Assembly: GCA_020630795.1 (NCBI GenBank)
Contig: JAHDIK010000011.1
Span: 1 to 64,000, forward strand
Reading direction: 5' to 3'
Length of the DNA stretch: 64,000 bases
Origin: Colwellia sp.
Lineage (GTDB): Bacteria; Pseudomonadota; Gammaproteobacteria; Enterobacterales; Alteromonadaceae
Shown: positions 9,549 through 19,357 of the stretch, in pieces
Numbering within the stretch: position 1 is the stretch's first letter
Layout: each line of letters begins with the position of its first letter
The notes under the pieces: generated by a model
Told to the model about the DNA's origin: nothing
The model's database searches: none
The model's input: only the letters and a program-made list of their open reading frames with translations
Translations under genes and position numbers: made by a program

Positions 9549-10640
9549 ATGGATAATAATCAAATTTCTCAGGAAGACGCACAACAGCGTGTAGAGCAAA
9601 TAAATGCCTACAAACAAGAGCGCATTGCACTACAACAAGCAGGCATATACTCACCCGACGACAACGAAAATCAGCTAATAGACCATTATCACCAACAACT
9701 CATCAAGCAACTTTGTGAACGGTTTGATGTAGACACAACGGCAAACTCAAAGCAGTTAACCCTCGGTATGAAAATCGCCTCGCTTTTCGGCGCGTTGGCA
9801 ATGGCGGTCAGTATATTTTTCTTGTTTTATCAATTCTGGGGACTGTTAGGCACAACTATTCAAGTAAGTATTCTCGTTTTAGTTCCTGTAGCCTTATTTT
9901 TATTAACATTACATTTAGCGCAAGATGCAACAAAAGCTTATTTTTCGAAAATATCAGCGTTGGTAACACTTGCTAGCTTTGTATTAAACCTGACTATGCT
10001 AGGTGAAATATTTAACATAACACCGTCGCCCAATGCGTTTATTGTATGGTCTGCGTTCAGCTTTTTATTAGCCTACGCATGTAACGCGCGCTTACTCGTG
10101 TTTTTCGGAATTGTTGGTGTTACTAGCTACATTGCGACACAAGTGGGTACGTGGAATGGCATGTACTGGATTAGTTTTGGAGAACGACCAGAGAACTTTT
10201 TTATACCTGCTATTATCACCTTTTTCGTGCCTCACTTTTTTAACCACAAACCCTTTGCAGGCTTCGCCACTATTTATCGCGTAATGGCGATGATCATATT
10301 ATTTATTCCTATACTCATCTTGGCGAATTGGGGTGAAATCAGCTATTTAACATGGAATAGTCATATTATTGAAGGGAGCTACCAAATAGCCGGTTTTATA
10401 TTGTCGGCTTGCGCTATTTGGTTGGGTATAAAGTATTTTTATAACGACGTTGTAAATACAGGTAACGTATTTTTTGTGTTGTTCTTATTTACCAAATTAT
10501 TCGACTGGTGGTGGGATTGGATGCCCAAATATATCTTCTTTTTCTTACTCGGGCTGACAGCATTATTAGTGTTAGTTGTGTTTAAGCGTATTCGCACACA
10601 CAATACGCTAAACCAAGCTTTACCGGAGGTACGCTCATGA
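9549..10640 (+). CDS. Polytopic membrane protein (DUF2157-like)
   Basis: A 363-residue protein with a charged, Gln-rich soluble N-terminus of about 75 residues and then nine to ten hydrophobic segments to residue 350. The arrangement resembles DUF2157 membrane proteins, whose function is unknown. The stop overlaps the next ATG (ATGA at 10637-10640), so translation of the two genes is coupled. The downstream exported partner supports the idea that they form a membrane pair. No transporter or enzyme motif was recognised. Confidence 0.5.
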   Translation: MDNNQISQEDAQQRVEQINAYKQERIALQQAGIYSPDDNENQLIDHYHQQLIKQLCERFDVDTTANSKQLTLGMKIASLFGALAMAVSIFFLFYQFWGLLGTTIQVSILVLVPVALFLLTLHLAQDATKAYFSKISALVTLASFVLNLTMLGEIFNITPSPNAFIVWSAFSFLLAYACNARLLVFFGIVGVTSYIATQVGTWNGMYWISFGERPENFFIPAIITFFVPHFFNHKPFAGFATIYRVMAMIILFIPILILANWGEISYLTWNSHIIEGSYQIAGFILSACAIWLGIKYFYNDVVNTGNVFFVLFLFTKLFDWWWDWMPKYIFFFLLGLTALLVLVVFKRIRTHNTLNQALPEVRS

Positions 10641-11440
10641 AAAAATATCTAATAATTGGGTTATGTATACTTATTGCAACAAATGCAATGGTGTTAACTG
10701 GCGTTACCTACAATAGAAGTGAAACAACCTCACAACTTTTACTTACAGAGCGTGAATTACCGCTAAATTATATGCACGCTCGTAATAACCACAACTCAAG
10801 TGTGTCAGTAAGTATCAAATGGCGCACGCCAATTCCTACCTTTCAAGAATACCAAACCTATACACCGAGAAACCAAATAGTCACTAAAGCTGAATTTGAA
10901 AAGCTCGGATTTAATGCCACTCTAATCACCAAAGCTTACGGAAACGAATCTAAAGAGCTTTATTGGGCATTAGAGCATGAAGGCGATTTACATCAATCCG
11001 CATTACAAAAAGCACAAGAGCACTACAAACAATTAACGTCGGTTTACGAAGAGGCTCCCACCAAAGAAAACCGTACTCGACAGCTCAATGCGAAAAAGCT
11101 CGTTGAGCGAGAAAAACATGAACGCTCACGCCTGTTTTTTAAAGAGGCTTCAGCTTCGCTTAATGAACTAAGTAGCAAATATGCAAATCAACATAATATG
11201 ATTATTGTTAAAGGCATTACCAAGCCTCAATATTTTAGCGACAAACAAGAATATCGCATCGCACTCAATCGATTATCAATATCGCAGATCATGTTGCCTT
11301 TAGAGCAAGCTAGCGCATTAAAAAACCTAAAATACAACAGTTCAAATAAACTGAAAAAGCCTCGATATTCAATAAATATAGATTGGGGCTTAAAACTTGA
11401 GCCCTGGGTAAATAACGTAACATTACTGGCACAACAATAA
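10637..11440 (+). CDS. Membrane-anchored DUF4824-like protein
   Basis: A 267-residue protein with one N-terminal hydrophobic segment (signal or anchor, residues 3-23) and then a soluble extracytoplasmic part. The LTERELPLNY segment followed by SIKWRTP resembles DUF4824 proteins, which usually sit beside DUF2157-type membrane proteins as here. GGAGG lies nine bases before the ATG, and the start overlaps the upstream stop. The function of the family is unknown; the family call is from motif memory and moderately uncertain. Confidence 0.5.
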   Translation: MKKYLIIGLCILIATNAMVLTGVTYNRSETTSQLLLTERELPLNYMHARNNHNSSVSVSIKWRTPIPTFQEYQTYTPRNQIVTKAEFEKLGFNATLITKAYGNESKELYWALEHEGDLHQSALQKAQEHYKQLTSVYEEAPTKENRTRQLNAKKLVEREKHERSRLFFKEASASLNELSSKYANQHNMIIVKGITKPQYFSDKQEYRIALNRLSISQIMLPLEQASALKNLKYNSSNKLKKPRYSINIDWGLKLEPWVNNVTLLAQQ

Positions 11441-11583
11441 ACGTAAACTCAAGGCTGTAAATGAATATGCCCAACACAACCAATAACGCTACAAACAAAT
11501 GTTAGGCAACTGTTAGACATATAACACGATGTTATCTAGATTGAGCGTTCGAAAATGCTCTCCTATCAAAAAAAGGACATGTA

Positions 11584-13752
11584 ATGAAAACCAAATTATT
11601 CGTTTATAGTGCAATTGTTAGCTCACTATTAACTATATCGGCGTGTAGTCAAAATCAACTATCGTCACAAAAAACGGAAGTATTATCCTCTATGAACAAC
11701 GTTACAATTAACTACCCAACAACAAAAAAAGGAACGGTAGTTAACGAATATTTTGGCACAAAAGTGGCCGACCCTTATCGCTGGTTAGAAGACGATATGA
11801 GCGACGAAACCGCACAATGGGTTAAAGCGCAAAATAAAACGACATACGGCTACTTAGACAATATTCCATACCGCGATCAAATAAAAAAACGCCTTTCAAA
11901 CTTATTAGATTATGAAAAAGTCGGCATGCCGTTTATTGAGGGCGACTATTCTTATTTTTACAAAAATGATGGTTTGCAAAACCAATACGTTTTATACCGC
12001 CAAAAAGACGGACAAGAGCCAGAGGTATTTTTAGATCCAAATACTTTTAGCGACGACGGCACGGTATCTCTTTCACAAATAGAGTTTTCTGAAGATGGCT
12101 CGTTAGCCGCCTACTTTATTTCTGAAGGTGGTAGCGATTGGCGTAAAGCGATGATCATTGACACTAAAACCAAGAAAGTACTTGAAGAACCGCTTATCGA
12201 TATTAAGTTCAGTGGAATTTCATGGGTGGGCAACCAAGGTTTTTACTACGCCAGCTACGACAAACCTAAAGGCAGCGAGCTTTCTGCTAAAACCGACCAA
12301 CATAAACTTTATTTTCATAAATTAGGCACACCGCAATCAAGCGATACATTAGTGTTTGGTGGAACGCCAGAAGAAAAACATCGTTATGTAGGCTCAGCAA
12401 TTTCAGACGACAACAAATATTTGTTTATATACGCAATGGTTTCTACCTCTGGCAACAAATTATTTGTAAAAGACATCACTAAACCAAATGCTCCACTGGT
12501 TTCAATTGTTGATAATACAAAGTCAGACACAGAAGTAGTTAGCGTTAAAGGCGATACATTATTTTTGGTTACCAATTTAGACGCGCCTAACAAACGTGTC
12601 ATTAAAACATCAATTGCTAATCCAACACCTGAAAATTGGGTTGATGTAATCGCAGAAAACAAGAACGTTCTATCAGTTTCGAAAGCTGGTAATTACATGT
12701 TTGCTCAATACATTAAAGACGCGACATCTAAAATTGAGCAGTATGATTTTAACGGTAACAAAGTGCGCGACATCACATTACCAGAAGTTGGTACTGCGGG
12801 TGGTTTTAGCGGTAAAAAATCACAAAAGAATGTTTACTACTCATTTAGTAATCAAAAAACGCCAAGTACAATTTTTAAACTAGATATTGAAAGCGGCGAT
12901 TCATCAGTCCACATGAAATCAAAAGTAAATTTTGACAGTGATGACTTTGTATCAAAGCAAATATTTTATACATCAAAAGACGGCACAAAAGTACCGATGA
13001 TCATCACGCACAAAAAAGGCATTACGCTTGATGGCACCAACCCAACTATTTTATATGGCTACGGCGGGTTTAATGTAAGCTTATTACCGCAGTTTAGCTC
13101 AACACGTGCAGCATGGTTAGAGTTAGGTGGTATTTACGCAGTAGCTAATTTACGTGGCGGTGGCGAATACGGTAAAAAATGGCATGACGCAGGAACACAA
13201 CAGAAAAAACAAAATGTGTTTGACGACTTTATTGCCGCTGCAGAATACTTAGTAGCAGAAAAATATACGGCTTCAAACAAGCTAGCTGTTATGGGGGGGT
13301 CTAACGGCGGTTTATTAGTTGGTGCTGTAATAACACAACGCCCTGAGCTATTTCAAGTTGCCCTTCCTGCAGTTGGTGTATTAGATATGCTGCGTTACCA
13401 CACATTTACCTCTGGTGCAGGCTGGGCGTACGACTATGGAACATCAGAAGACAACAAAAACATGTTTAACTACCTACTTGGCTACTCGCCAGTACACAAC
13501 GTTAAATCTGGCGTAAATTACCCAGCAACTATGGTAACAACCGGCGACCATGATGACCGTGTAGTACCTGCACACTCGTTTAAGTTTGCTGCTGAGCTAC
13601 AAGCTAAACACACAGGTAAAAATCCAACACTCATTCGCATAGAAACAGATGCTGGTCATGGTGCAGGCACACCTATTAGCAAAACGATTGACCAATACGC
13701 TGATATTTTCGGATTTACTTTGCATAACATGGGTGTAAAAACACTCAACTAA
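11584..13752 (+). CDS. Prolyl oligopeptidase (S9A), lipoprotein
   Basis: A 722-residue post-proline-cleaving serine peptidase. The N-terminus is a lipoprotein signal with an ISAC lipobox, so the enzyme is probably membrane-anchored in the periplasm. Residues of about 45-450 are the N-terminal flap and seven-bladed propeller (start PDPYRWLEDD), followed by the alpha/beta hydrolase domain. The catalytic triad can be placed: Ser573 in GGSNGG, Asp657 in the DHDDRV loop, and His692 in DAGHGAG. The order and spacing match porcine POP. It likely degrades short proline-containing peptides alongside the metalloprotease and the other peptidases of this window. Good RBS (AAAGGA) and bidirectional terminator downstream. 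Confidence 0.95.
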   Translation: MKTKLFVYSAIVSSLLTISACSQNQLSSQKTEVLSSMNNVTINYPTTKKGTVVNEYFGTKVADPYRWLEDDMSDETAQWVKAQNKTTYGYLDNIPYRDQIKKRLSNLLDYEKVGMPFIEGDYSYFYKNDGLQNQYVLYRQKDGQEPEVFLDPNTFSDDGTVSLSQIEFSEDGSLAAYFISEGGSDWRKAMIIDTKTKKVLEEPLIDIKFSGISWVGNQGFYYASYDKPKGSELSAKTDQHKLYFHKLGTPQSSDTLVFGGTPEEKHRYVGSAISDDNKYLFIYAMVSTSGNKLFVKDITKPNAPLVSIVDNTKSDTEVVSVKGDTLFLVTNLDAPNKRVIKTSIANPTPENWVDVIAENKNVLSVSKAGNYMFAQYIKDATSKIEQYDFNGNKVRDITLPEVGTAGGFSGKKSQKNVYYSFSNQKTPSTIFKLDIESGDSSVHMKSKVNFDSDDFVSKQIFYTSKDGTKVPMIITHKKGITLDGTNPTILYGYGGFNVSLLPQFSSTRAAWLELGGIYAVANLRGGGEYGKKWHDAGTQQKKQNVFDDFIAAAEYLVAEKYTASNKLAVMGGSNGGLLVGAVITQRPELFQVALPAVGVLDMLRYHTFTSGAGWAYDYGTSEDNKNMFNYLLGYSPVHNVKSGVNYPATMVTTGDHDDRVVPAHSFKFAAELQAKHTGKNPTLIRIETDAGHGAGTPISKTIDQYADIFGFTLHNMGVKTLN

Positions 13753-13814
13753 CGTTAAAAACAGTGTGGGAAACATTTACACGTTTTCCCTCTTGTTTTC
13801 TCTCTTAATAAACC

Positions 13815-13847
13815 AAAAAGCCAATCGACAATTCGATTGGCTTTTTT
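13815..13847. terminator. Bidirectional terminator between POP and ahpF
   Basis: AAAAAGCCAATCGA (13815-13828) and TCGATTGGCTTTTT (13833-13846) form a perfect 14-bp stem with a CAAT loop. A- and T-tracts on the two sides let it work for both converging genes. Confidence 0.92.
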
Positions 13848-13892
13848 CTTTAAGCTAGTTACTAGTTATTGAATAATGAAAAATGTGGCTAT

Positions 13893-15443
13893 TTAACTCT
13901 CACGAATTAAGTAATCAAAAGCTGATAATGACGCTTTTGAACCTTCACCCATTGCAATAACAATTTGTTTATATGGCACCGTTGTTACATCGCCCGCAGC
14001 AAAAATACCCGGTTCTGTTGTATTACATTTTTCATCAATAATAATTTCACCATGCTTGGTACGCTCTACAACACCATTTAAAAACTCGCTGTTAGGCACT
14101 AAACCAATTTGTACAAATATGCCTGATAACGCATGCTGTTTAACTTCGCCCGTCAATCTGTCTTCATATGCCAAAGCAGTTACGCTACCGTTTTCCGCAA
14201 TAACTTCTTTAGTTGCAGCATTTTTGATGATGGTTATTTTGGGGTGGTTTTCCGCTTTCTCGACCAATACTTGATCCGCTTTTAACTCAGGTAAAAACTC
14301 AAATACTGTTACATGGTTTACCATGCCAGCTAAATCTAACGCCGCTTCAATGCCTGAATTACCACCGCCTACCACAGCTACATCTTTACCTTTAAAGAAA
14401 GGGCCGTCGCAGTGAGGACAATAAGCGACACCTGAGCCAATATTTTCTTTCTCACCTGGTACACCTAATTCTCTCCATTTAGCGCCTGTAGCAACAATCA
14501 CGGTTTTACTTTCAATAACCTCACCACTTGAAAGGTGAATTTTCTTCACTGGCCCTTTTTCGATTTCAGCCACTCTTAAAAATTCTTTAATAGTAATGTC
14601 GTAGTCTCTTAAATGTGCTTGCATGTTACCTGTAAGTTCTGAACCTGTAGTTTTTGAAACCGAAATCAAATTCTCAATACCCACAGTGTCTTTAACTTGC
14701 CCACCAATACGGTCAGCAATCATCGTAACTTTTAAGCCTTTGCGCGCTGCATAAATAGCTGAAGCTACGCCAGCAGGGCCACCACCAATTACCGTAACAT
14801 CTTGTTGTGGTAACGCTTCGGTAGGTTCTGTTTGCGTAATATATGGATAACGCTCAATTAATTTATCAACAAGTTGAGCCGTGTCTATTTTACCGTTAGC
14901 AAATAACTCTCCGTTTAGGTAAACACTGGGTACACCTTGAATATTTCGGCTTTCCACAATATCTTGAAACAAACCTCCGTCAATCATCTCAGAGGTAATT
15001 CCGCTATTTAACAACGCAAATTGATTTAACGACTGCACAACGTCAGGACAGTTATGACAACTTAGCGAAATAAACACTTCAAAGTGCAAATCGTCTTTAA
15101 TATTTTTAACCATGCTGGTTAAGGTCGAATCAAGTTTCAGCGCAGTACCTGACGACTGTAAAATAGCCAAAATAAGGGAGTTAAACTCGTGTCCGCTAGG
15201 TATTCCTGAAAATTGAATACCATTACTTACCCCATCTATCTCTAAGTAAAATGTGATCGGGCTTCTTAAATTCTCATCTCTTTCTACTAGCTCGATATTG
15301 CTTGTTACCGAACTTAGCTGTGTTAAAAAATTCACTAATTCTTGACGCTTTTCATGATCACCAGTTTGTAGAACTAATGTCACTTTATTCGTCATGTTTT
15401 GGGTATACGTTTTAATTGCGTTTAATAGTTCTGCATTTAACAT
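13893..15443 (-). CDS. ahpF: Alkyl hydroperoxide reductase subunit F
   Basis: A 516-residue flavoprotein that passes electrons from NADH to AhpC. An N-terminal pair of thioredoxin-like folds carries the CHNC disulfide (Cys129/Cys132). A thioredoxin-reductase-like domain from about residue 213 has the FAD motif VIGGGPAG and the redox pair CPHC (Cys342/Cys345), then an NAD-binding GGGNSG. AGGAG precedes the ATG. It lies 82 bases downstream of ahpC on the same strand, so the pair probably forms an operon under OxyR control. Length and motifs are normal. Confidence 0.97.
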   Translation of the reverse strand: MLNAELLNAIKTYTQNMTNKVTLVLQTGDHEKRQELVNFLTQLSSVTSNIELVERDENLRSPITFYLEIDGVSNGIQFSGIPSGHEFNSLILAILQSSGTALKLDSTLTSMVKNIKDDLHFEVFISLSCHNCPDVVQSLNQFALLNSGITSEMIDGGLFQDIVESRNIQGVPSVYLNGELFANGKIDTAQLVDKLIERYPYITQTEPTEALPQQDVTVIGGGPAGVASAIYAARKGLKVTMIADRIGGQVKDTVGIENLISVSKTTGSELTGNMQAHLRDYDITIKEFLRVAEIEKGPVKKIHLSSGEVIESKTVIVATGAKWRELGVPGEKENIGSGVAYCPHCDGPFFKGKDVAVVGGGNSGIEAALDLAGMVNHVTVFEFLPELKADQVLVEKAENHPKITIIKNAATKEVIAENGSVTALAYEDRLTGEVKQHALSGIFVQIGLVPNSEFLNGVVERTKHGEIIIDEKCNTTEPGIFAAGDVTTVPYKQIVIAMGEGSKASLSAFDYLIRES

Positions 15444-15525
15444 AATACTGCTCCTACTTGGGTCATAAAAAGAGCAGAGAGACCTACTGGCCTCAACTGC
15501 CTTGCTAAGAATGGTTGGGGGTAGC

Positions 15526-16089
15526 TTAAATTTTTCCTACTAGGTCTAAGCTAGGTGTTAATGTTGCTTCACCTTGTTCCCAAGCCGCAGGACATACTTC
15601 ACCATCGTTATCACGAACGTATTGAGCTGCTTTAACATTACGAACCATGTCTTTCGCACTTCGACCAATACCGCCAGCGTGAATATGAGCAACTTGAATT
15701 ACGCCATCTGGGTCTACTAAAAACGTACCTCGGTGCGCCATATGGTCTTCTTCAATCATTACGTCAAAACCGCGTGTAATCGTACCTGTTTGATCACCAA
15801 CCATTGGGTATTTAATTTTGCCAATAGCGTCGCTTGAATCGTGCCATGCTTTATGTGAAAAGTGCGTATCGGTAGACACTGCGTATACTTCAACGTTTAA
15901 CGCTTGTAACTCTTCATAATGAGTCGCCATATCTTCTAATTCAGTCGGACATACAAACGTAAAGTCAGCAGGGTAGAACAAAAATATGCTCCACTTACCT
16001 TTTACACTTTCTGATGAAACATTTACAAACTCACCGTTATGAAAAGCTTGAGCGTTAAATTCTGGGATAGTTTTGCCTATTTGAGCCAT
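15526..16089 (-). CDS. ahpC: Alkyl hydroperoxide reductase subunit C (peroxiredoxin)
   Basis: A 187-residue typical 2-Cys peroxiredoxin. The peroxidatic Cys47 lies in FVCPTE and the resolving Cys166 in GEVCPA, exactly as in enterobacterial AhpC. It reduces H2O2 and organic peroxides in the cytoplasm and is recycled by AhpF, encoded just downstream. It is divergent from oxyR across a 197-base regulatory region. Secure assignment. Confidence 0.98.
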   Translation of the reverse strand: MAQIGKTIPEFNAQAFHNGEFVNVSSESVKGKWSIFLFYPADFTFVCPTELEDMATHYEELQALNVEVYAVSTDTHFSHKAWHDSSDAIGKIKYPMVGDQTGTITRGFDVMIEEDHMAHRGTFLVDPDGVIQVAHIHAGGIGRSAKDMVRNVKAAQYVRDNDGEVCPAAWEQGEATLTPSLDLVGKI

Positions 16090-16286
16090 GATTATTTCCT
16101 CGTTAATTAATCAATAAAATTTGCTTTAGTGTTGTTAACAAAAGCCGTTTCGCTTTCGATGAACACATAATAGGGAAACCCGAACAATTGATAAAATTAA
16201 TAAAATCTATTTTTATGTTCTATTTTTTTGAATTACTAACAAGTATAGCGATACTATAAAGTAATGGAAAAAGTAGGAGCTTAAAT
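16090..16286. promoter_or_regulatory. ahpC-oxyR divergent regulatory region
   Basis: This 197-base AT-rich region must hold both promoters. Near the oxyR end, ATAG and CTAT lie at 16245-16257 with a 5-base spacer, overlapping a second palindrome AGTAT-AGCG-ATACT (16242-16255). OxyR sites usually have a 7-base gap between ATAG and CTAT, so these are only candidate half-sites. OxyR control is inferred from gene order. Confidence 0.4.
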
Positions 16287-17198
16287 ATGATTTCGCTGAA
16301 ACAAATTAAATACGCACTCGCAGTTGAACAATACCGCCACTTTAAAAAAGCATCGGAAGCCTGCAACGTATCACAGTCGGCATTAAGTACCGCAATAAAT
16401 GAAATGGAAAAGCAACTGGGTATTCAGCTCTTTGAAAGAAACAACAAACAAGTACTGATAACAGAAGATGCTAAGCCACTACTCGAAAAAGCAAAGCATA
16501 TAAAGCTTGAGATGGATGAGCTCATGGAACTTGCACAAAGCAATAAAACGCCGCTATCTCGCCCGATGACACTAGGAGCAATTCCTACCATTGGCCCTTA
16601 TATGTTGCCTAAAGTACTGCCAGAAGTAAGGGCAAAATATCCTAATTTTAAACTGCAAATTATTGAAGAACAGTCGCACGTGTTAGTTGATATGGTGCGA
16701 AATGGCGATATTGACGCCGCTGTACTCGCGTTACCCTACGCAACTGACGGGTTAATGAGTATGACTTTTTGGGAAGAAGACTTTTATTGGGTTAGCCATC
16801 GCGATGAGTCTCCCGAAAGCCTGCATGAAATTACCAGCGAAGAATTGGAATTAGAATCGCTCATGTTATTAAAAGAAGGACATTGCTTAAAAGATCATGC
16901 GCTTGCGGCGTGTAGCTTACAAAACAAAAAACAAAAGTCAGATTTTGATTCAACCAGTCTTCACACCTTAGTACAAATGGTTGCGGGAAAAATAGGTACA
17001 ACATTGGTGCCACAAATGGCATTAGATCAACTCATTTATAACGAGTCAGAATTACGAGCTGTACATTTAAATGAGCCTGGCCCACATCGCATCATTGCGT
17101 TTATATTCCGCCCAAATTATGTAAGAACCAACGAACTAAGCTTATTAATGGAGATGTTTGCCGAGCAGCTTGCTATAAAATGTAACCCTGCAAAGTAG
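16287..17198 (+). CDS. oxyR: Peroxide-sensing LysR regulator OxyR
   Basis: A 303-residue LysR-family regulator with an N-terminal winged helix (CNVSQSALSTAI) and the two redox cysteines at 200 and 209. They sit in EGHCLKDHALAACS, with the same 9-residue spacing as Cys199/Cys208 of E. coli OxyR. Oxidation of this pair would switch on ahpC-ahpF, which is encoded divergently. AGGAG precedes the ATG by eight bases. The sequence and the neighbours agree, so this is OxyR rather than a generic LysR protein. Confidence 0.95.
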   Translation: MISLKQIKYALAVEQYRHFKKASEACNVSQSALSTAINEMEKQLGIQLFERNNKQVLITEDAKPLLEKAKHIKLEMDELMELAQSNKTPLSRPMTLGAIPTIGPYMLPKVLPEVRAKYPNFKLQIIEEQSHVLVDMVRNGDIDAAVLALPYATDGLMSMTFWEEDFYWVSHRDESPESLHEITSEELELESLMLLKEGHCLKDHALAACSLQNKKQKSDFDSTSLHTLVQMVAGKIGTTLVPQMALDQLIYNESELRAVHLNEPGPHRIIAFIFRPNYVRTNELSLLMEMFAEQLAIKCNPAK

Positions 17199-17218
17199 AT
17201 TGAAGCAAGTTAAGTATT

Positions 17219-17235
17219 GTTCTAATAATTAGAAC
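17219..17235. repeat. Perfect inverted repeat after oxyR
   Basis: GTTCTAAT and ATTAGAAC flank a single A at 17219-17235, 20 bases after the oxyR stop and about 80 bases before the small ORF. It could be an operator for the small gene; no T-tract follows, so terminator function is less likely. Confidence 0.4.
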
Positions 17236-17316
17236 GACTTTATAAATTTAATCAATTATACAAAATTGAGAATACGCGAGATGATAGTAACGAATCCACA
17301 AAAAGAGGTAATCATT

Positions 17317-17445
17317 ATGATTCGTTTTATTCAGAAAATATTAGGCGTACAAAGCAAAAGCAACCAAAAATCTCATGCTAGTCAGTGTAACTACGCAAAC
17401 AATTACTATGGTGACCAGCTTTGTTCTTCACATGAAAAAAGCTAA
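17317..17445 (+). CDS. Small 42-residue protein
   Basis: ATG at 17317 preceded by AAAGAGG at a good distance (GAGG nine bases upstream), 42 codons, TAA at 17443. The peptide begins MIRFIQKILGVQSKSNQK, continues with a Ser/His/Asn/Tyr-rich part (NYANNYYGD) and has two cysteines. An amphipathic N-terminus and polar tail are visible, but no known family was recognised. A nested hairpin and terminator follow 30 bases later, so it looks like a complete small transcription unit between oxyR and the flavin-reductase gene. Its expression is unproven. Confidence 0.55.
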   Translation: MIRFIQKILGVQSKSNQKSHASQCNYANNYYGDQLCSSHEKS

Positions 17446-17474
17446 AAACACTAATGCGTATAGCCCTAAAAAAC

Positions 17475-17530
17475 AAAGGTTTACCAGCCCTTAATAATGC
17501 AGCTAGCATTACGTGCTGATAAACCTTTTA
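17475..17530. terminator. Bidirectional nested-hairpin terminator
   Basis: AAAGGTTTA-C-CAGC (17475-17488) pairs with GCTG-A-TAAACCTTT (17515-17528), with one mismatch. The loop holds a second small hairpin, AATGC-AGCTA-GCATT (17496-17510). It can end both the small ORF transcript (+) and the flavin oxidoreductase transcript (-). Confidence 0.65.
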
Positions 17531-17546
17531 TTTAAATAACCTACGC

Positions 17547-18656
17547 TTAAACTAGCTTCATTAAATGTGCTTTATCAAACGCTTTAAGTTCTGAGAAATT
17601 TCCATTTTTAACTTGATTAACCCAATCAGGGTTCGAAATTAACGCTCTACCAACTGCAACTAAATCAAACTCATTTTGACCAATTCGCTCTACTAAATTG
17701 TCTAAGCTTACTGGCTCTGCATCTTTAAAGTTTGCCGTACCGTCTTCTGGTAAAAAGTCTTGATTAAGCCCTACACTACCTACAGTAATCGTGTGTTTAC
17801 CCGTTAACTTTTTAACCCAGCCAGCTAAGTTTAAATCACTTCCTTCAAACTCTGGCTCCCAATAACGACGTTGAGAACAATGGAAAATATCAACGCCAGC
17901 ATCAACTAACGGTGTTAAGAACGCTTCCAATGCTTCTGGTGTTTCAACCAAACGCGCCGTGTAATCTTGCTGTTTCCATTGCGACCAACGGAAAATAATT
18001 GGAAACTCTTCGCCTACAGCATCACGTGTTGCTTTAATTAATTCAATTGCAAAGCGTGAACGTGCAGCAAGATCTCCGCCGTATTCATCGTCACGTTTAT
18101 TTGTTCCTTCCCAGAAAAATTGATCAATAATGTAGCCATGCGCACCATGAATTTCTACGGCATCAAATCCAATATTTTTAGCATCTAATGCAGCTTGAGC
18201 AAACGCTTGAATCACTTCATTAATATCGTCTTTAGTCATAGCATGACCCGTTACCATATCAGGCATCGCCATACCAGAAGGGCCATAACCTGGAGTGTCT
18301 CCACCCGGCTCAACACCTGGCTTACGTATAGAGCCAACATGCCATAATTGTGGCGCAATTTTTCCACCAACAGAATGCACAGCATCAACAACTTTTTTCC
18401 ACCCCGCTAACGCTTCATCGCCAGCAATAAACGGTACATTTGGGTAACCAGACGCGGCTTTATGTCCAACGCACGTACCCTCTGTAATAATAAGACCTAC
18501 ACCGCCTTCAGCACGTTTTTTATAGTATTCAACAACCATGTCATTAGGTACATTACCTGGCGAAAATGAACGTGTCATAGGAGCCATTGCTATACGGTTG
18601 TTTAGTGTAAGTTTTCCTAACGTTATAGGAGTAAACAAGTTGTTTATATTTACCAT
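17547..18656 (-). CDS. Old yellow enzyme-family NADH:flavin oxidoreductase
   Basis: About 369 residues of FMN TIM barrel in the OYE/NemA/12-oxophytodienoate reductase class. The N-terminal segment LFTPITLGKLTLNNRIAMAPMTR, the catalytic HGAHGYIIDQF and the DEYGGDLAARSRF motif are diagnostic. These enzymes reduce activated alkenes, quinones, nitro compounds and similar electrophiles with NAD(P)H. I chose the ATG at 18656, preceded by AGG, over an upstream ATG at 18698 that adds a non-homologous leader of 14 residues. A TetR gene lies upstream on the same strand, and an operator copy shared with the tetR promoter (18704-18727) sits before this start, so the unit resembles nemR-nemA. Confidence 0.93.
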   Translation of the reverse strand: MVNINNLFTPITLGKLTLNNRIAMAPMTRSFSPGNVPNDMVVEYYKKRAEGGVGLIITEGTCVGHKAASGYPNVPFIAGDEALAGWKKVVDAVHSVGGKIAPQLWHVGSIRKPGVEPGGDTPGYGPSGMAMPDMVTGHAMTKDDINEVIQAFAQAALDAKNIGFDAVEIHGAHGYIIDQFFWEGTNKRDDEYGGDLAARSRFAIELIKATRDAVGEEFPIIFRWSQWKQQDYTARLVETPEALEAFLTPLVDAGVDIFHCSQRRYWEPEFEGSDLNLAGWVKKLTGKHTITVGSVGLNQDFLPEDGTANFKDAEPVSLDNLVERIGQNEFDLVAVGRALISNPDWVNQVKNGNFSELKAFDKAHLMKLV

Positions 18657-18703
18657 TTTATTACCTATCAAATCGCTGTAAATTGTATGTAAAATCAATC
18701 TCG

Positions 18704-18727
18704 TTAACTTTCCTACAGGTCAGTTAA
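18704..18727. promoter_or_regulatory. Operator copy upstream of OYE gene
   Basis: The pattern is TTAACT-NN-CCT-NN-AGG-NN-AGTTAA, centred about 60 bases before the OYE start. It agrees with the operator at 19358-19381 at 17 of 24 positions, including the TAACTT and CCTA blocks and the AGTTA arm. It probably binds the TetR protein encoded next door. Confidence 0.7.
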
Positions 18728-18772
18728 CAAAGTAAAATTTTTTGAGTTTTCTAATAATAATGAATCAATGCG

Positions 18773-19348
18773 TTAACCTAGCAGCTGCGCTTTAGTTTGA
18801 GCGATAGCATCATCAATAATGCTCCCCCCATGTACGCGAGAGTATTGCAACGCACCTTTACACGTAAGCACAAACAATAAGGCTTGATGCTGCGCAGAAC
18901 CTTTAAACATTAATTCGTTGTTTGCTCTACCTTGCTCTAAAATATCAGCAATAAAGGTCAGCTCATGCTCATCAAGTTTTTTAAGTGCTTTCTTCATTTC
19001 TTCTGGAAGCGAAGCAACATCAGCTTGCAAGCTACTTAATGGGCATACTTTAGATTGTCCGCACGCAAAACCAAGTAAACCGTTAATGTATGCTTCAAGT
19101 TTGTCCATCGCGCTGTTGTCAGCTAACGTTATTTTTGCAAAAGCTCGTTTATGCCATTCTTGTATTGCCGCACACAACGCAACACCCAAATCAGCCTTTT
19201 TAGGGAAATGGTGATGGATACTTGCCTTAGTAATACCAAGCTCTTTTGCTAAATCTTGATAACTAAAATTTTCAAAACCTTTCGATTTTAATAGTTCTAG
19301 CGCCAAGCTAACAATTTGCTCTTTTCTGTTTTTTAATCGAGTTTGCAT
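18773..19348 (-). CDS. TetR/AcrR-family repressor
   Basis: A 191-residue repressor. The N-terminal helix-turn-helix (FENFSYQDLAKELGITKASIHHHFPKK, residues 25-51) is typical of TetR. A cysteine at residue 102 (KVCPLSSL) sits where electrophile-sensing TetR proteins related to NemR carry a reactive cysteine in the ligand domain. This makes sensing of electrophiles or oxidants plausible. It probably represses itself and the downstream OYE gene through the paired operators. The ribosome site is weak. The ligand is not known. Confidence 0.9.
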   Translation of the reverse strand: MQTRLKNRKEQIVSLALELLKSKGFENFSYQDLAKELGITKASIHHHFPKKADLGVALCAAIQEWHKRAFAKITLADNSAMDKLEAYINGLLGFACGQSKVCPLSSLQADVASLPEEMKKALKKLDEHELTFIADILEQGRANNELMFKGSAQHQALLFVLTCKGALQYSRVHGGSIIDDAIAQTKAQLLG

Positions 19349-19357
19349 AATGGGAAT

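Noticed and set aside
16245-16257. Canonical OxyR site
   Set aside because: ATAG and CTAT are five bases apart here, while the known OxyR pattern needs seven; kept only as a weak half-site.
18657-18698. Upstream start for the OYE gene
   Set aside because: It would add 14 residues with no similarity to OYE starts; AGG is well placed before the ATG at 18656.
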